A stretch of DNA of 64,000 nucleotides. Source: JASHPR01 sp963739645 (GTDB taxonomy: Bacteria > Actinomycetota > Actinomycetes > Streptosporangiales > Streptosporangiaceae). The stretch's first letter is position 1. Each line of letters begins with the position of its first letter. The stretch is from NCBI GenBank assembly GCA_963739645.1, contig CAVUBM010000088.1:74520-138519 (forward strand), given 5' to 3'. The notes beneath the pieces were generated by a model, which saw only the letters and a program-made list of their open reading frames with translations, had not been told where the DNA came from and made no database searches. The translations under genes and the position numbers were made by a program. Below are positions 28,593 through 37,150 of the stretch, one piece after another.

Positions 28593-30236
28593 TTACCTGC
28601 CGGTGGCTTCCGGCCCTCGCCCGCGTGGCCGTCGGGTGGCCGACAGCTGCACGAGAGCAGCGAGCCGCGCCCGGGAGTCCTCCAGGTCGAGGCCGCTGAC
28701 CTCGGAGATCCGGCGCAGCCGGTAGCGGAACGTGTTGGGGTGCACGTGCACGGCCGCCGCGGCGTGGCCGACGTCGCCGAACGCCTCCAGGTACGCGCGC
28801 AGCGATCCGGTCAGCTCGGTCCCGTTCTCGGCGTCGTAGCTGATCAGCCGGGCGATAGGCCCGTAGGACCGGTGCTCGTCGTCCTCGAGAACCTCCCCGA
28901 GCCGGTCCAGCACGGCCTCCAGGTACACGTCATCCAGGCGGGCGGCGCGGCCGCACGGGCTACTGTCCCGCAGCACCCGGACCGTGCGCTCGGCCTCGGC
29001 CCGGGCCCGGGCCAGCCCCTGCAGTGACTGGGCGGGCCCGCCCACCCCGATGACGACCGGATGCCGGTGCCCGATCCTGGCCACAAAGCTGGCCGCCAGA
29101 GCGCAGATGCGCTGGGCTGCTTCGCCCAGATCGCAGCGGCCAGCCGGGACCACGGCGTAGACCATGCGGCCGATCCTGGCGATGGCGGCGTCGGCGTGGA
29201 TCGCGCCCAGGTGCAGGGTGAGAGCATCGGCCAGGCGCTGGCTGGCCGACTCGAGCCCGGCGCCCGGCGCGCCGAGCGGCTGGCAGGCCAGCACGCAGAG
29301 CGGGCCCGAGGGCAGGCCCAGGCGGATCGCCGCCTGATGCGCGGCGGCGCCGCCGGCCAGGACCGATTCCAGGAGGTCCGCGCTGAGCTGCCGGGCCAGA
29401 TCAGTCGAGTTGCGCTGATGCAGCATGTGCAGCGCGGCGAGCCCCGCGGCCTCGGTCATGGCCTGCATGCGCTCATCGGACAGCGGTCCCCTGACCGCGA
29501 CCCACAGCGAGCCCAGCACCTCCTGGCCGGCGTAAACCGCCACCGCGACCCGCGGCAGCATGCTCGAGTCCAGGCCGGGCATGTACACCGGGCGCCTGCT
29601 CCGGTACAGCTCGCGGAATATCCCGCGTTCATCCAGCATCTGCCGGTACCGCTGCGGCACCTGCCGCCCGAGTATGGTCTCGATCCGCCCGGTGTCGGCC
29701 TCTTCCTGGCGGCCGGAGAACGCCAGCACCCGCGATGACCGGTCTTCGACCGTCACTGGGCCGTCGACCAGCGCGCTGATCGCGTTGGCGAACGCGAACA
29801 GGTCACCGGCCGGGCTTCCGGCCAGATCATCTGTGCCGATCGCGGTCCAGCGGTCGAGCATCGTGCGGAGCAGCACGGCGACCTGGAACCACGATGCGGC
29901 CCTGGTCAGGCCGAGCACCGGGATGCCATGGGCGCGGACGGCCTCGTGCAGCCCGGTGCCGACCTCCACCGGTGCCTTCACCACCAGGGCCGCGGCGCGC
30001 AGCTTGCCCAGCCGCTCGATCAGGTCGGTCATCTCGGCCTGGGTGGCCACTCCGACACCGAGCAGGAGCTCGCCGGGCGATATCAGCAGGTCATCATGGG
30101 CGTCGAAGATGGTGGCGCCGGTCACTTCAGCCTCGAGCGGCCCGGGCGCCTCGATGACCTCAAGCAGCGTGGTTCCGAGATCGTCCACAAGACGCTGCAA
30201 TCGGATCCCAGGCAGAGTCATACCCGAGTTCCCCAT
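28593..30236 (-). CDS. PucR-family transcriptional regulator
   Basis: About 547 residues; ATG 30236 is taken as start (TTG 30245 and ATG 30221 are possible). Three parts are visible: an N-terminal PucR domain (EVTGATIFDAHDDLLISPGELLLGVG), a central GAF-like region (GPVTVEDRSSRVLAFS), and a C-terminal PucR-type helix-turn-helix (AAAVHVHPNTFRYRLRRISE, about 505-525). PucR-like regulators respond to nitrogen metabolites such as purines, amino acids or polyamines. It lies between the peptide-transport operon and the divergent D-aminoacylase operon, the right place to control both. Confidence 0.88.
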   Translation of the reverse strand: MGNSGMTLPGIRLQRLVDDLGTTLLEVIEAPGPLEAEVTGATIFDAHDDLLISPGELLLGVGVATQAEMTDLIERLGKLRAAALVVKAPVEVGTGLHEAVRAHGIPVLGLTRAASWFQVAVLLRTMLDRWTAIGTDDLAGSPAGDLFAFANAISALVDGPVTVEDRSSRVLAFSGRQEEADTGRIETILGRQVPQRYRQMLDERGIFRELYRSRRPVYMPGLDSSMLPRVAVAVYAGQEVLGSLWVAVRGPLSDERMQAMTEAAGLAALHMLHQRNSTDLARQLSADLLESVLAGGAAAHQAAIRLGLPSGPLCVLACQPLGAPGAGLESASQRLADALTLHLGAIHADAAIARIGRMVYAVVPAGRCDLGEAAQRICALAASFVARIGHRHPVVIGVGGPAQSLQGLARARAEAERTVRVLRDSSPCGRAARLDDVYLEAVLDRLGEVLEDDEHRSYGPIARLISYDAENGTELTGSLRAYLEAFGDVGHAAAAVHVHPNTFRYRLRRISEVSGLDLEDSRARLAALVQLSATRRPRGRGPEATGR

Positions 30237-30245
30237 CTTGTCCAA

Positions 30246-30430
30246 GATACGGCGATCAGGTGGTATCAGTCCAAGTCTGGCCCGGTTTGCCGCCGGGGAG
30301 GGCGGTACCGTATGCCGCCAGCATGCGCCCGGGGCCGCAGCCTGTCCTGGTGGGGAAGTCCAATCGGCACGCCGTCGCTTGGTGCCGTGCCACGTAGCCA
30401 GGGCCGGCGGGGTCGCCGAGCCTGGTCCCC
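30246..30430. promoter_or_regulatory. Divergent intergenic region between pucR and the D-amino-acid operon
   Basis: 185 bp separate the divergent genes. No strong ribosome-binding site precedes ATG 30431, so that message may be leaderless or weakly translated. It contains GGTACCGTATGCCGCCAGC and other short dyads but nothing I can call as a defined operator. Both promoters must lie here. Confidence 0.35.
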
Positions 30431-32032
30431 ATGAGCCAGCGACTGGTCATCCGCGGCGGCACGGTCGCGGATGGCAGCGGCGGCCCCCTGCGTGCCGGGG
30501 AGGTCGTCGTCGAAGGCGACCGCATAACAGGCATCGCCCCGCCCGGCACGGCCGTGGATGGCGACGAGATCGACGCCCGCGGCCTGATGGTGGCGCCCGG
30601 GTTTATCAACGTGCTCAGCCACGCCTACTACAGCCTGCAGCTCGATCCGCGCGGCCTGTCCGACCTGCTGCAGGGCGTCACCACGCTGGTGTTCGGTGAG
30701 GGCTGGTCGCTCGGGCCGTGCTCGGAGCAGATGCTCCGCAAGGCCGGGCGGGACGCACCAGACGGCGTCCAGGCGGCGTGGCCGCGGCTGGCCGAGGCGC
30801 TTCGCGCGCTCGAGGCCAGCGGGCTCGCCCTCAACGTGGCCAGCTTTGTGGGCGCCCACAACCTGCGCGAGCTCTGGGCGGCTGACACCGACCGGCCGCT
30901 GGCGCCGGCCGAGAAGGACCGGGCCTGCGGCATCCTCGCCGAGGAACTGGCCGACGGGGCGCTGGGAGTCGGGTCGGCCCTGATCTACCCGCCCGGCTGC
31001 TTCGCGGACATCAGGGAGCTTGCCGCCTGGTGCGACGTGGTCGCGCGGCACGATGGCCTGTACATCTCGCACATGCGAAGCGAAGGCAGCCGGCTGCTGG
31101 AGTCACTCGACGAGCTCACCGGGCTCGCGGACATCACCGGAGTACGCGCGGAGGTGTACCACCTCAAGGCGGCCGGCCGGGACAACTGGCCCAAGATGCG
31201 GGCCGCCCTGCACCGGATCGAGCAGGCCAGGGCGCGAGGCCTGCAGGTCACGGCGGATATCTACCCGTACACGGCCGGCATGACCTCGCTGAGCGCGTGC
31301 ATCCCGCCGCGCTACCACGAGGGCGGCGTCGCCGCGCTGCTTGGGCGGCTGGCCGATCCTGTCACCCGGGCCGGCATCGCGCGCGACATCGTCGTGGACT
31401 CCGGGACCTGGGAGAACCTGTATCTGGCCGCGGGCGGCGCCAGCGGCATCCTCCTGCTGGGCGGGCTTGAGGCAACCAGTGCGCCGCATCTGGGCGCCAC
31501 GCTGGCACAGGCGGCAGACGCGGAGGGCGTGGACCCGGTCGAGCTGCTGCTGGACCTGGTGGCCGGCGCGCCGCGGCTGCTGGCGGCCTACTTCATCATC
31601 GATGAGGACAACATGCAGGCGGCCCTGTCCCGGCCCTGGGTGGCGATCTGCTCCGATTCCGAGGCACCGGCCAGCGAGGGCAGGTTCCTGGCCACCCCCA
31701 CGCACCCGCGTGCCTACGGGAGCTTCGCTCGGGTGCTCGGGCATTACGCCCGCGACGAGCGGCTGCTGCCGCTGCCCGATGCGGTGCGGCGAATGACCGC
31801 GCTGCCGGCCGAGACGCTGCGACTGCACCGCCGCGGGTGGATCGCCCCCGGCTACGCTGCCGACATCACGGTCTTCGATCCCGACACGGTCGCTGATGAC
31901 GCTACCTACGACACGCCGCACCGCTATGCCCGCGGCGTGGCGCATGTCATCGTTAACGGTGTCCCCGAGGTCCGCGACGGGATCTTCAACGGCGCGGCCG
32001 CCGGGCGCGCCCTGCGACGGGGAGCTGCCTAG
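30431..32032 (+). CDS. N-acyl-D-amino-acid deacylase-family amidohydrolase
   Basis: 533 residues, typical for the family. The N-terminal composite domain (LVIRGGTVADGSGG) leads into the barrel. DGLYISHMRSEGSRLLES (about residue 211) and AEVYHLKAAG (about 242) are the His-containing metal motifs, and ICSDSEAPASEG carries the late catalytic Asp. Two ligand regions are atypical. The usual HxH after strand 1 is LSH (Leu62, His64), and the usual GNCG Cys position reads FGEG, a Glu variant seen in some D-aminoacylase-like amidohydrolases. The role is probably release of D-amino acids from N-acyl-D-amino acids or related cyclic amides. Confidence 0.8.
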   Translation: MSQRLVIRGGTVADGSGGPLRAGEVVVEGDRITGIAPPGTAVDGDEIDARGLMVAPGFINVLSHAYYSLQLDPRGLSDLLQGVTTLVFGEGWSLGPCSEQMLRKAGRDAPDGVQAAWPRLAEALRALEASGLALNVASFVGAHNLRELWAADTDRPLAPAEKDRACGILAEELADGALGVGSALIYPPGCFADIRELAAWCDVVARHDGLYISHMRSEGSRLLESLDELTGLADITGVRAEVYHLKAAGRDNWPKMRAALHRIEQARARGLQVTADIYPYTAGMTSLSACIPPRYHEGGVAALLGRLADPVTRAGIARDIVVDSGTWENLYLAAGGASGILLLGGLEATSAPHLGATLAQAADAEGVDPVELLLDLVAGAPRLLAAYFIIDEDNMQAALSRPWVAICSDSEAPASEGRFLATPTHPRAYGSFARVLGHYARDERLLPLPDAVRRMTALPAETLRLHRRGWIAPGYAADITVFDPDTVADDATYDTPHRYARGVAHVIVNGVPEVRDGIFNGAAAGRALRRGAA

Positions 32033-32108
32033 TGCGTCCGTTGATCCGGGGTGCGAGCGGGCCGGCATCGCCTTCCCCCATCAGGTGCCGGCCAGGAAGG
32101 CAGGCAGC

Positions 32109-33251
32109 ATGACCAGGCGCGGTCCGATCGCGCAGCCCGGGCTGGTCGCGGAGTTCGAGGCCCGGCTGCCCGCCATGCTCGACGAGCTGGGCGACCTCGT
32201 GCGGTGCGAGTCGCCATCGGCGGACCTGGCGGCGCTGGAGCGCAGCGCCGACGCCGTCGCTGCCCTCGGCCAGCGGCTGACCGGATGGGCACCGGAGGTC
32301 ATCGCGGACGCGGGGCCCACGCACCTGCGCTGGACATTCGGCGACGGCCCCCGCCGGGTGCTGCTGGTCGGCCATCACGACACGGTGTGGCCCCTGGGCT
32401 CGCTCGACGATCACCCGTGGTCGGTGACAGACGGGGTGGTGCGCGGCCCCGGGTGCCTGGACATGAAGGCCGGGCTCGTGCAGATGTTCCACGCGCTGAG
32501 CGTGCTGGATGACACCGATGGCCTGACCGTCCTGGTGAACGGGGACGAGGAGGTCGGCTCCCCGACGTCGAGCGGCCTGATCGAGGAAGCGGCCCGGCAG
32601 TCGTCGGCGGCACTGGTGCTGGAGATGGCGGCGGACGACGGCGCCCTGAAGACCGCCCGCAAGGGCGTCTCGCTGTACGAGATGCGGATTTCCGGCCGGG
32701 CCGCGCACGCTGGGCTGGAGCCCGAGCGCGGGATCAACGCGAGCATCGAGGCAGCGCACCTGATCCTCAGCATCGCTGGGCTCGGCGATCCGGCGCTCGG
32801 CACGACCGTCACGCCGACGCTGCTGCACTCCGGCACCGCAGCGAACGTGGTCCCGGCCAGGGCGACGCTGTCGGTGGACGTGCGGGCGGCCAGCGCCGCC
32901 GAGCAGCAGCGGGTCGATGAGGCCCTGCGGCTGATCGCTCCGGTGCTGCCCGGCGCCGCGGTGGTTGCCGCGCGCGGACCCACCTGCCCGCCGATGGAGC
33001 CCGCCGCGTCGGCTGACCTGTTCGCCACCGCCCAGCACGTGGCCGGCCTGCTCGGGCTCGAGCCGCTGCGCGGCGTCGCCGTGGGCGGGGCGTCGGACGG
33101 AAACCGCACGGCCGGCGCGGGAACCCCCACCCTGGACGGCCTCGGCGCCGTGGGTGGCGGCCCGCACGCTGACCGCGAGCACGTCACCGCGGCGGCCATG
33201 CCGCAGCGCGCCGCGCTGCTCGCGGCCCTCGTCGCCGAGCTGCTCACATGA
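32109..33251 (+). CDS. M20-family metallodeacylase (N-acyl-L-amino-acid hydrolase-like)
   Basis: 380 residues from ATG 32109 with AGGAAGG upstream. M20 metal and catalytic residues are intact: His89 and Asp91 in VGHHDTVWP, Asp118 in GCLDMKAG, catalytic Glu147 and metal Glu148 in NGDEEVGS, and the C-terminal His in GGGPHADREH. The dimerisation domain spans about residues 185-295 (ISGRAAHAGLEPERG). It resembles carboxypeptidase G2/ArgE-type enzymes. Its place between a D-aminoacylase and the GNAT/racemase pair matches the N-succinyl-L-amino-acid hydrolase of the D-to-L amino acid pathway. It overlaps the GNAT start by ATGA. Confidence 0.87.
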   Translation: MTRRGPIAQPGLVAEFEARLPAMLDELGDLVRCESPSADLAALERSADAVAALGQRLTGWAPEVIADAGPTHLRWTFGDGPRRVLLVGHHDTVWPLGSLDDHPWSVTDGVVRGPGCLDMKAGLVQMFHALSVLDDTDGLTVLVNGDEEVGSPTSSGLIEEAARQSSAALVLEMAADDGALKTARKGVSLYEMRISGRAAHAGLEPERGINASIEAAHLILSIAGLGDPALGTTVTPTLLHSGTAANVVPARATLSVDVRAASAAEQQRVDEALRLIAPVLPGAAVVAARGPTCPPMEPAASADLFATAQHVAGLLGLEPLRGVAVGGASDGNRTAGAGTPTLDGLGAVGGGPHADREHVTAAAMPQRAALLAALVAELLT

Positions 33252-34181
33252 CCGAGCTGACGGCCCCGCCGCACAGCCCGCCGCCCCAAGCGCTCGATAC
33301 GGCGAGGCGGGCAGCCGACGCCGCGGCCCGGGTCGAGCGGCGTGCACGTCAGAGAACTGACCGAGGTGGGCGACATGCAGCGGCTGTGCACGCTCGTCGA
33401 CGAGATCTGGCACCCGAATCCGGCCAATCCGCCGGTGACCGCCGAGATGCTGCGCGCGCTCGCGTACGCGGGCAGCTATGTAGCCGGGGCGTTCTCAGAC
33501 GATCAGCTGGTCGGCGGCTGCATGGGGTTCTTCGGCGCACCGGCCGAGCGGACGCTGCATTCGCACATCGCGTTCGCGTCCCCGCGGCTGCCCGGCAAGC
33601 ACGTGGGCTTCGCGCTCAAGCTGCATCAGCGCGCGTGGGCCCTGTCCCGCGACATCACGACGATTACCTGGACGTTCGATCCGCTGGTGTGCCGCAATGC
33701 CTATTTCAACGTAACGAAGCTCGCGGCCTCACCCGTCGCGTATCTGCCCGACTTCTACGGCGCGATGGATGACGTGATCAACGGGGGCGATGACAGCGAC
33801 CGCCTGCTGCTGCACTGGCCGCTCACCGCCGACCGGGTGACCCGCGCCTGCCAGGGGGACCACCCGGGCGCTGACGCCGCCCGGCTGCGGACGGCGGGCG
33901 CCTCGGTGGCCCTGGACATCGACGCCGACGGGCTGCCCGCGATCGGCGATGCTGATCCCGGGGCACCGACCGTGCTGGTCCGGGTGCCGCTGGATATCGA
34001 GACCGTGCGCCGTCACCACGAGGCGGCCGCGCGCCGGTGGCGGCGCGCGACACGGCACGTGCTCGGCGGCCTGATGGCCGATGGCGGCCGGGTGACCGGG
34101 TTCGATCGTTCCGGCTGGTATGTCGTGCAGCGCGGCACCGCAGCGGGGGAGCAGCCCCCTGACAGAAAGGCCATGCCATGA
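33248..34181 (+). CDS. COG3375-type GNAT acyltransferase, one probable frameshift
   Basis: The body, from about 33342, reads HVRELTEVGDMQRL, then GSYVAGAFSDDQLVGGCMGFFG, SPRLPGKHVGFALKLHQRAWAL (acyl-CoA loop region), and ITTITWTFDPLVCRNAYFN, the marks of the COG3375 GNAT group. The natural start is probably ATG 33248, which overlaps the M20 stop (ATGA). That short frame encodes ALDTARRAADAAARVE and would join to GVHVRELTEV if one base near 33338 were removed. If no frameshift exists, GTG 33342 would be the start. Family members include the D-amino-acid N-succinyltransferase that works with NSAR. Its stop overlaps the racemase ATG. Confidence 0.8.
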
Positions 34182-35290
34182 AGATCACCGGGATCGAGCT
34201 TCGTCGGGTGGCCATGCCGCTGGTCGCTCCGTTCCGCACGTCCTTCGGCACCGAGACGACCAGGGACATCCTGCTCATCCGCGTTGTCACCCCGGACGGC
34301 GAAGGCTGGGGCGAGTGCGTGGCCATGAGCGACCCGCTCTACAGCCCGGAGTATGTCGACGGCGCCGCCGACGTGCTGACCCGTTTCCTGATTCCCGCGC
34401 TCACCGCCCTCGACAACCCCAACGTGAGCGCGGTGGGGCCGGCGCTCGGCCCGTTCAAGGGGCACCTGATGGCCAAGGCGGCACTGGAGACCGCCGTGCT
34501 GGACGCGGAGCTCCGCGCGTCCGGCCTGCCGCTGGCCCACTTCCTGGGCGCCACCCGGTCCCGGGTCGCCTGCGGCGTCTCCGTGGGCATCATGGAGTCG
34601 GTACCGCAGCTGCTCGACGCCGTGGACGGCTACCTGGCCGAGGGCTACCAGCGGATCAAGCTGAAGATCGAGCAGGGCTGGGACGTCGAGCCGGTACGCG
34701 CGGTCCGCGAGCGGTTCGGCGACATCCTGCTGCAGGTGGACGCGAACGCGGCCTACAGCCTGGCGGAGGCGCGCCAGCTGGCCGCCCTGGATCCCTTCGA
34801 CCTGCTGCTCATCGAGCAGCCGCTGGCCGAGGACGACGTGCGCGGCCACGCTGAGCTCGCCCGTATCCTGCGCACGCCGATCTGCCTGGATGAGTCGATC
34901 ACCTCCGCCCGGGCGGCGGCCGACGCCATCGCACTGGGAGCCTGCCGGATCGTGAACATCAAGCCGGGCCGGGTCGGCGGCTACCTGGAGGCCCGCCGGG
35001 TGCACGACGTCTGTGCCGCGCATGACGTCCCGGTCTGGTGCGGCGGCATGCTGGAGACCGGTATCGGCCGGGCGGCCAACCTGGCGCTGGCCGCGCTCCC
35101 GGGGTTCGTCTTTCCCGGGGATACCTCCGGGTCCGCCCGTTACTACCATCAGGACATCACCACGCCGTTCGTCCTCTCCGACGGCCACCTGCCGGTCCCC
35201 ACCGGCCCGGGCATCGGCGTGGAGCCCCTCCCCGACGTGCTGGACGCGGTCACCACGAGCAAGCAGTGGCTGCCGAACAGCGGCGGGTGA
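34178..35290 (+). CDS. N-acylamino-acid/N-succinylamino-acid racemase (enolase superfamily, OSBS/NSAR family)
   Basis: 370 residues, coupled by ATGA to the GNAT gene. Enolase-superfamily catalytic residues are complete and at family positions: Lys161 and Lys163 in RIKLKIEQG, metal ligands Asp188 in LQVDANAAY, Glu213 in LLIEQPLAEDD and Asp238 in CLDESI, and the second base Lys262 in IVNIKPGRVGG. The GGMLETGIGR segment at the end of the barrel is also typical. Some members are o-succinylbenzoate synthases of menaquinone synthesis. The neighbours here (M20 and GNAT, no men genes) favour N-succinylamino acid racemase. Confidence 0.88.
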   Translation: MKITGIELRRVAMPLVAPFRTSFGTETTRDILLIRVVTPDGEGWGECVAMSDPLYSPEYVDGAADVLTRFLIPALTALDNPNVSAVGPALGPFKGHLMAKAALETAVLDAELRASGLPLAHFLGATRSRVACGVSVGIMESVPQLLDAVDGYLAEGYQRIKLKIEQGWDVEPVRAVRERFGDILLQVDANAAYSLAEARQLAALDPFDLLLIEQPLAEDDVRGHAELARILRTPICLDESITSARAAADAIALGACRIVNIKPGRVGGYLEARRVHDVCAAHDVPVWCGGMLETGIGRAANLALAALPGFVFPGDTSGSARYYHQDITTPFVLSDGHLPVPTGPGIGVEPLPDVLDAVTTSKQWLPNSGG

Positions 35291-35354
35291 GGTGGCCGGG
35301 TCGCGTTGTCGCGGGCGTGAAGGGCGTCTATACGGCGTGGCCGTTTTCCGGCCG

Positions 35355-36599
35355 TCAGGCGCGAGGGGGGCCTAGCCGCGCGGCCCGCGACTCCAGATAG
35401 CGCCGCTCGGCCAGGCTGGCGGTCAGGCGGGCGGCGCGCTGGTAGCTCTCCCGCGCGGCCGCCTCGTCGCCGGCCTGCTCCAGCAGGTGCGCCCGGACCG
35501 CGTGCAGCCGGTGGTGGGCGGCCATCCTCGGATCGCCGTCCAGCGCGGCCAGGAGCTCCAGCCCGGCGCGGGGCCCGCTGGTCTGCGCCAGCGCGACCGC
35601 GCGGTTGAGCGTCACCATCGGGTTGGGGGCGATCCGCTCGAGGATCCGGTAGAGCGCGTGCACCTGATGCCAGTCGGTGTCCTCGGCGTGCGCGGCGTTG
35701 GCGTGGGTCGCGGCGATGGCGGCCTGGAGCTGGTAGGGGCCGAGCGCCGGGCCGGCCATCGCGGCGCTGATCAGGGCGGTGCCCTCGGCGATGAGGCCGG
35801 CGTCCCACCGGGCACGGTCCTGCTCGTCCAGCGGGATCAGGTCACCGCCGGGGGTGGTCCGCGCGCCGCGCCGGGAGTCCGTCAGCAGCATGAGCGCGAG
35901 CAGGCCGTCCACCTCGCCGTCAGCGGGGAGCAGCCGGCGGGCCAGCCGGGCCAGGCGGATGGCCTCGCGGGCCAGGTCGGCGCGGTGCAGCTCGTTCCCG
36001 GAGGAGGCGGTGTAGCCCTCGTTGAAGATCAGGTACAGCACGTGCAGGACGACGCGCAGCCGCTCCGCCAGGTCGCCGGGCGGGGGCAGGCGGAACTGGC
36101 TGCCCGCCGCCTTGATCTGCTGTTTGGCCCGGCTGATGCGCGCGGCCATGGTGCCCTCAGGGACGAGGAAGGCGCGGGCGATCTCGGCCGTGGTCAGGCC
36201 GCCGACGGCGCGCAGCGTGAGCGCGGTCTGGGAGGCTGGGGTCAGCGCCGGATGGCAGCACAGGAACAGCAGGATCAGGGTGTCGTCGGTGTCCGGCCCG
36301 CCCGGGTCGCCGGCGTCCGGCCCGCCCGGGTCGGTCGCGTCGGCGGCGGCGAGCTCGCGGGCCCGGCGCGCGCGGTCGCTGCGGACCTGGTCGATGAACC
36401 GCCGGGAGGCCGCGGTGATCAGCCAGCCGCGCGGGCTGTCCGGCACGCCGTCGGCGGGCCAGGCCGCGGCAGCGGCGATGACCGCCTCCTGCACGGCGTC
36501 CTCGCACTCCTCGAACTGGCCGTACCGGCGGACGAGCACGCCGAGGACCTGCGGCGCCAGCTCGCGCAGCAGGTCCTCGGTGGCGGCGTCGGTCCTCAC
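35355..36599 (-). CDS. ECF42-type RNA polymerase sigma factor
   Basis: 414 residues, about twice the size of a plain ECF sigma. Sigma region 2 (QFEECEDAVQEAVIAAAAAWP) and region 4 (GLTTAEIARAFLVPEGTMAARISRAKQ) occupy the first 170 residues. The long C-terminal extension begins with RVVLHVLYLIFNEGYTASSG, and the TPR-like end is typical of ECF42. A short DPGGPD repeat lies in the linker at about residue 95. It overlaps the upstream DGPF gene by 4 nt. In ECF42 proteins the C-terminal extension, rather than a classical anti-sigma factor, governs activity. Confidence 0.9.
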   Translation of the reverse strand: MRTDAATEDLLRELAPQVLGVLVRRYGQFEECEDAVQEAVIAAAAAWPADGVPDSPRGWLITAASRRFIDQVRSDRARRARELAAADATDPGGPDAGDPGGPDTDDTLILLFLCCHPALTPASQTALTLRAVGGLTTAEIARAFLVPEGTMAARISRAKQQIKAAGSQFRLPPPGDLAERLRVVLHVLYLIFNEGYTASSGNELHRADLAREAIRLARLARRLLPADGEVDGLLALMLLTDSRRGARTTPGGDLIPLDEQDRARWDAGLIAEGTALISAAMAGPALGPYQLQAAIAATHANAAHAEDTDWHQVHALYRILERIAPNPMVTLNRAVALAQTSGPRAGLELLAALDGDPRMAAHHRLHAVRAHLLEQAGDEAAARESYQRAARLTASLAERRYLESRAARLGPPRA

Positions 36600-36967
36600 A
36601 TCTCCAGGAGCCCGGCCGAGAACATGACCGGGCGCACCTCGATGCCCATGCCCTCGACCTTAGCGTCGGGGATCATCGCGGCGAGCTCGATGGCGCGCTC
36701 CCGGCTCTCGCAGTCGATCAGGTAGAAGCCGCCCAGGTATTCCTTGGCCTCGAGGTAGGGCCCGTCGGTGACGGCGGGCTGGCCGCCGCGGACCCGCACC
36801 ACGGCGCTCTGCGCCGGATCGGCCAGCGCCTGGGTGGTGATCATCTCGCCCGACTTCGTGATGGTGTCCATGAATGCGCCGTGCCCGTTCCCGATCTCGT
36901 TGCGCTCATCCTCGGTCAGGGCGTCGAACACGGCCGGGTTGATGTGCATGCTCAGCAGGAACTTCAT
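36596..36967 (-). CDS. DGPF/YCII-related protein, ECF42 partner
   Basis: 123 residues with GGAGGAGCAGCG just upstream of ATG 36967. The diagnostic DGPY element lies in VTDGPYLEAKEYLGGFYLID (about residues 65-84), in a YCII-like ferredoxin fold. Such genes are the standard neighbours of ECF42 sigma factors; their biochemical role is not settled. It is the first gene of the minus-strand operon driven by the left mirror promoter, with translational coupling to the sigma gene. Confidence 0.9.
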   Translation of the reverse strand: MKFLLSMHINPAVFDALTEDERNEIGNGHGAFMDTITKSGEMITTQALADPAQSAVVRVRGGQPAVTDGPYLEAKEYLGGFYLIDCESRERAIELAAMIPDAKVEGMGIEVRPVMFSAGLLEM

Positions 36968-37014
36968 CGCTGCTCCTCCTCATTGTCGCCGAGCCCCCGT
37001 CGGGCTCTCGGTAG

Positions 37015-37046
37015 CTGGTCGGAGCGGGCAGCCCCGTCTTGACATC
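37015..37046 (-). promoter_or_regulatory. ECF-type promoter for the DGPF-ECF42 operon (left arm of mirror pair)
   Basis: Read on the minus strand: -35 TGTCAA (37044 to 37039), 17-bp spacer, -10 CGACC (37021 to 37017), about 50 bp before ATG 36967. It is the mirror image of the promoter at 37085-37116; the two -35 and -10 blocks with flanks are identical. The TGTC and CGA-type elements resemble reported ECF42 target promoters, suggesting autoregulation. Confidence 0.7.
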
Positions 37047-37084
37047 CGCCACCCGAATAATTCTTCCGCCGGCTTTCCGGGCTC

Positions 37085-37116
37085 GATGTCAAGGAGCCCC
37101 CGGCCGCTCCGACCAG
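37085..37116 (+). promoter_or_regulatory. ECF-type promoter for the MFS gene (right arm of mirror pair)
   Basis: -35 TGTCAA (37087-37092), 17-bp spacer, -10 CGACC (37110-37114), 36 bp before ATG 37151. The blocks GATGTCAAG and CCGCTCCGACCAG are exact inverted copies of the left arm, separated by the same distance. This puts the exporter gene in the presumed ECF42 regulon. Confidence 0.7.
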
Positions 37117-37150
37117 TCGCTGTCACGGACCGACGGAGTCAGGAGTCAAC

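Noticed and set aside
34178..35290. Assignment of the enolase-superfamily gene as menaquinone o-succinylbenzoate synthase (menC)
   Set aside because: No menaquinone genes are nearby, and the GNAT and M20 partners match the racemase pathway instead; the activity still needs testing.
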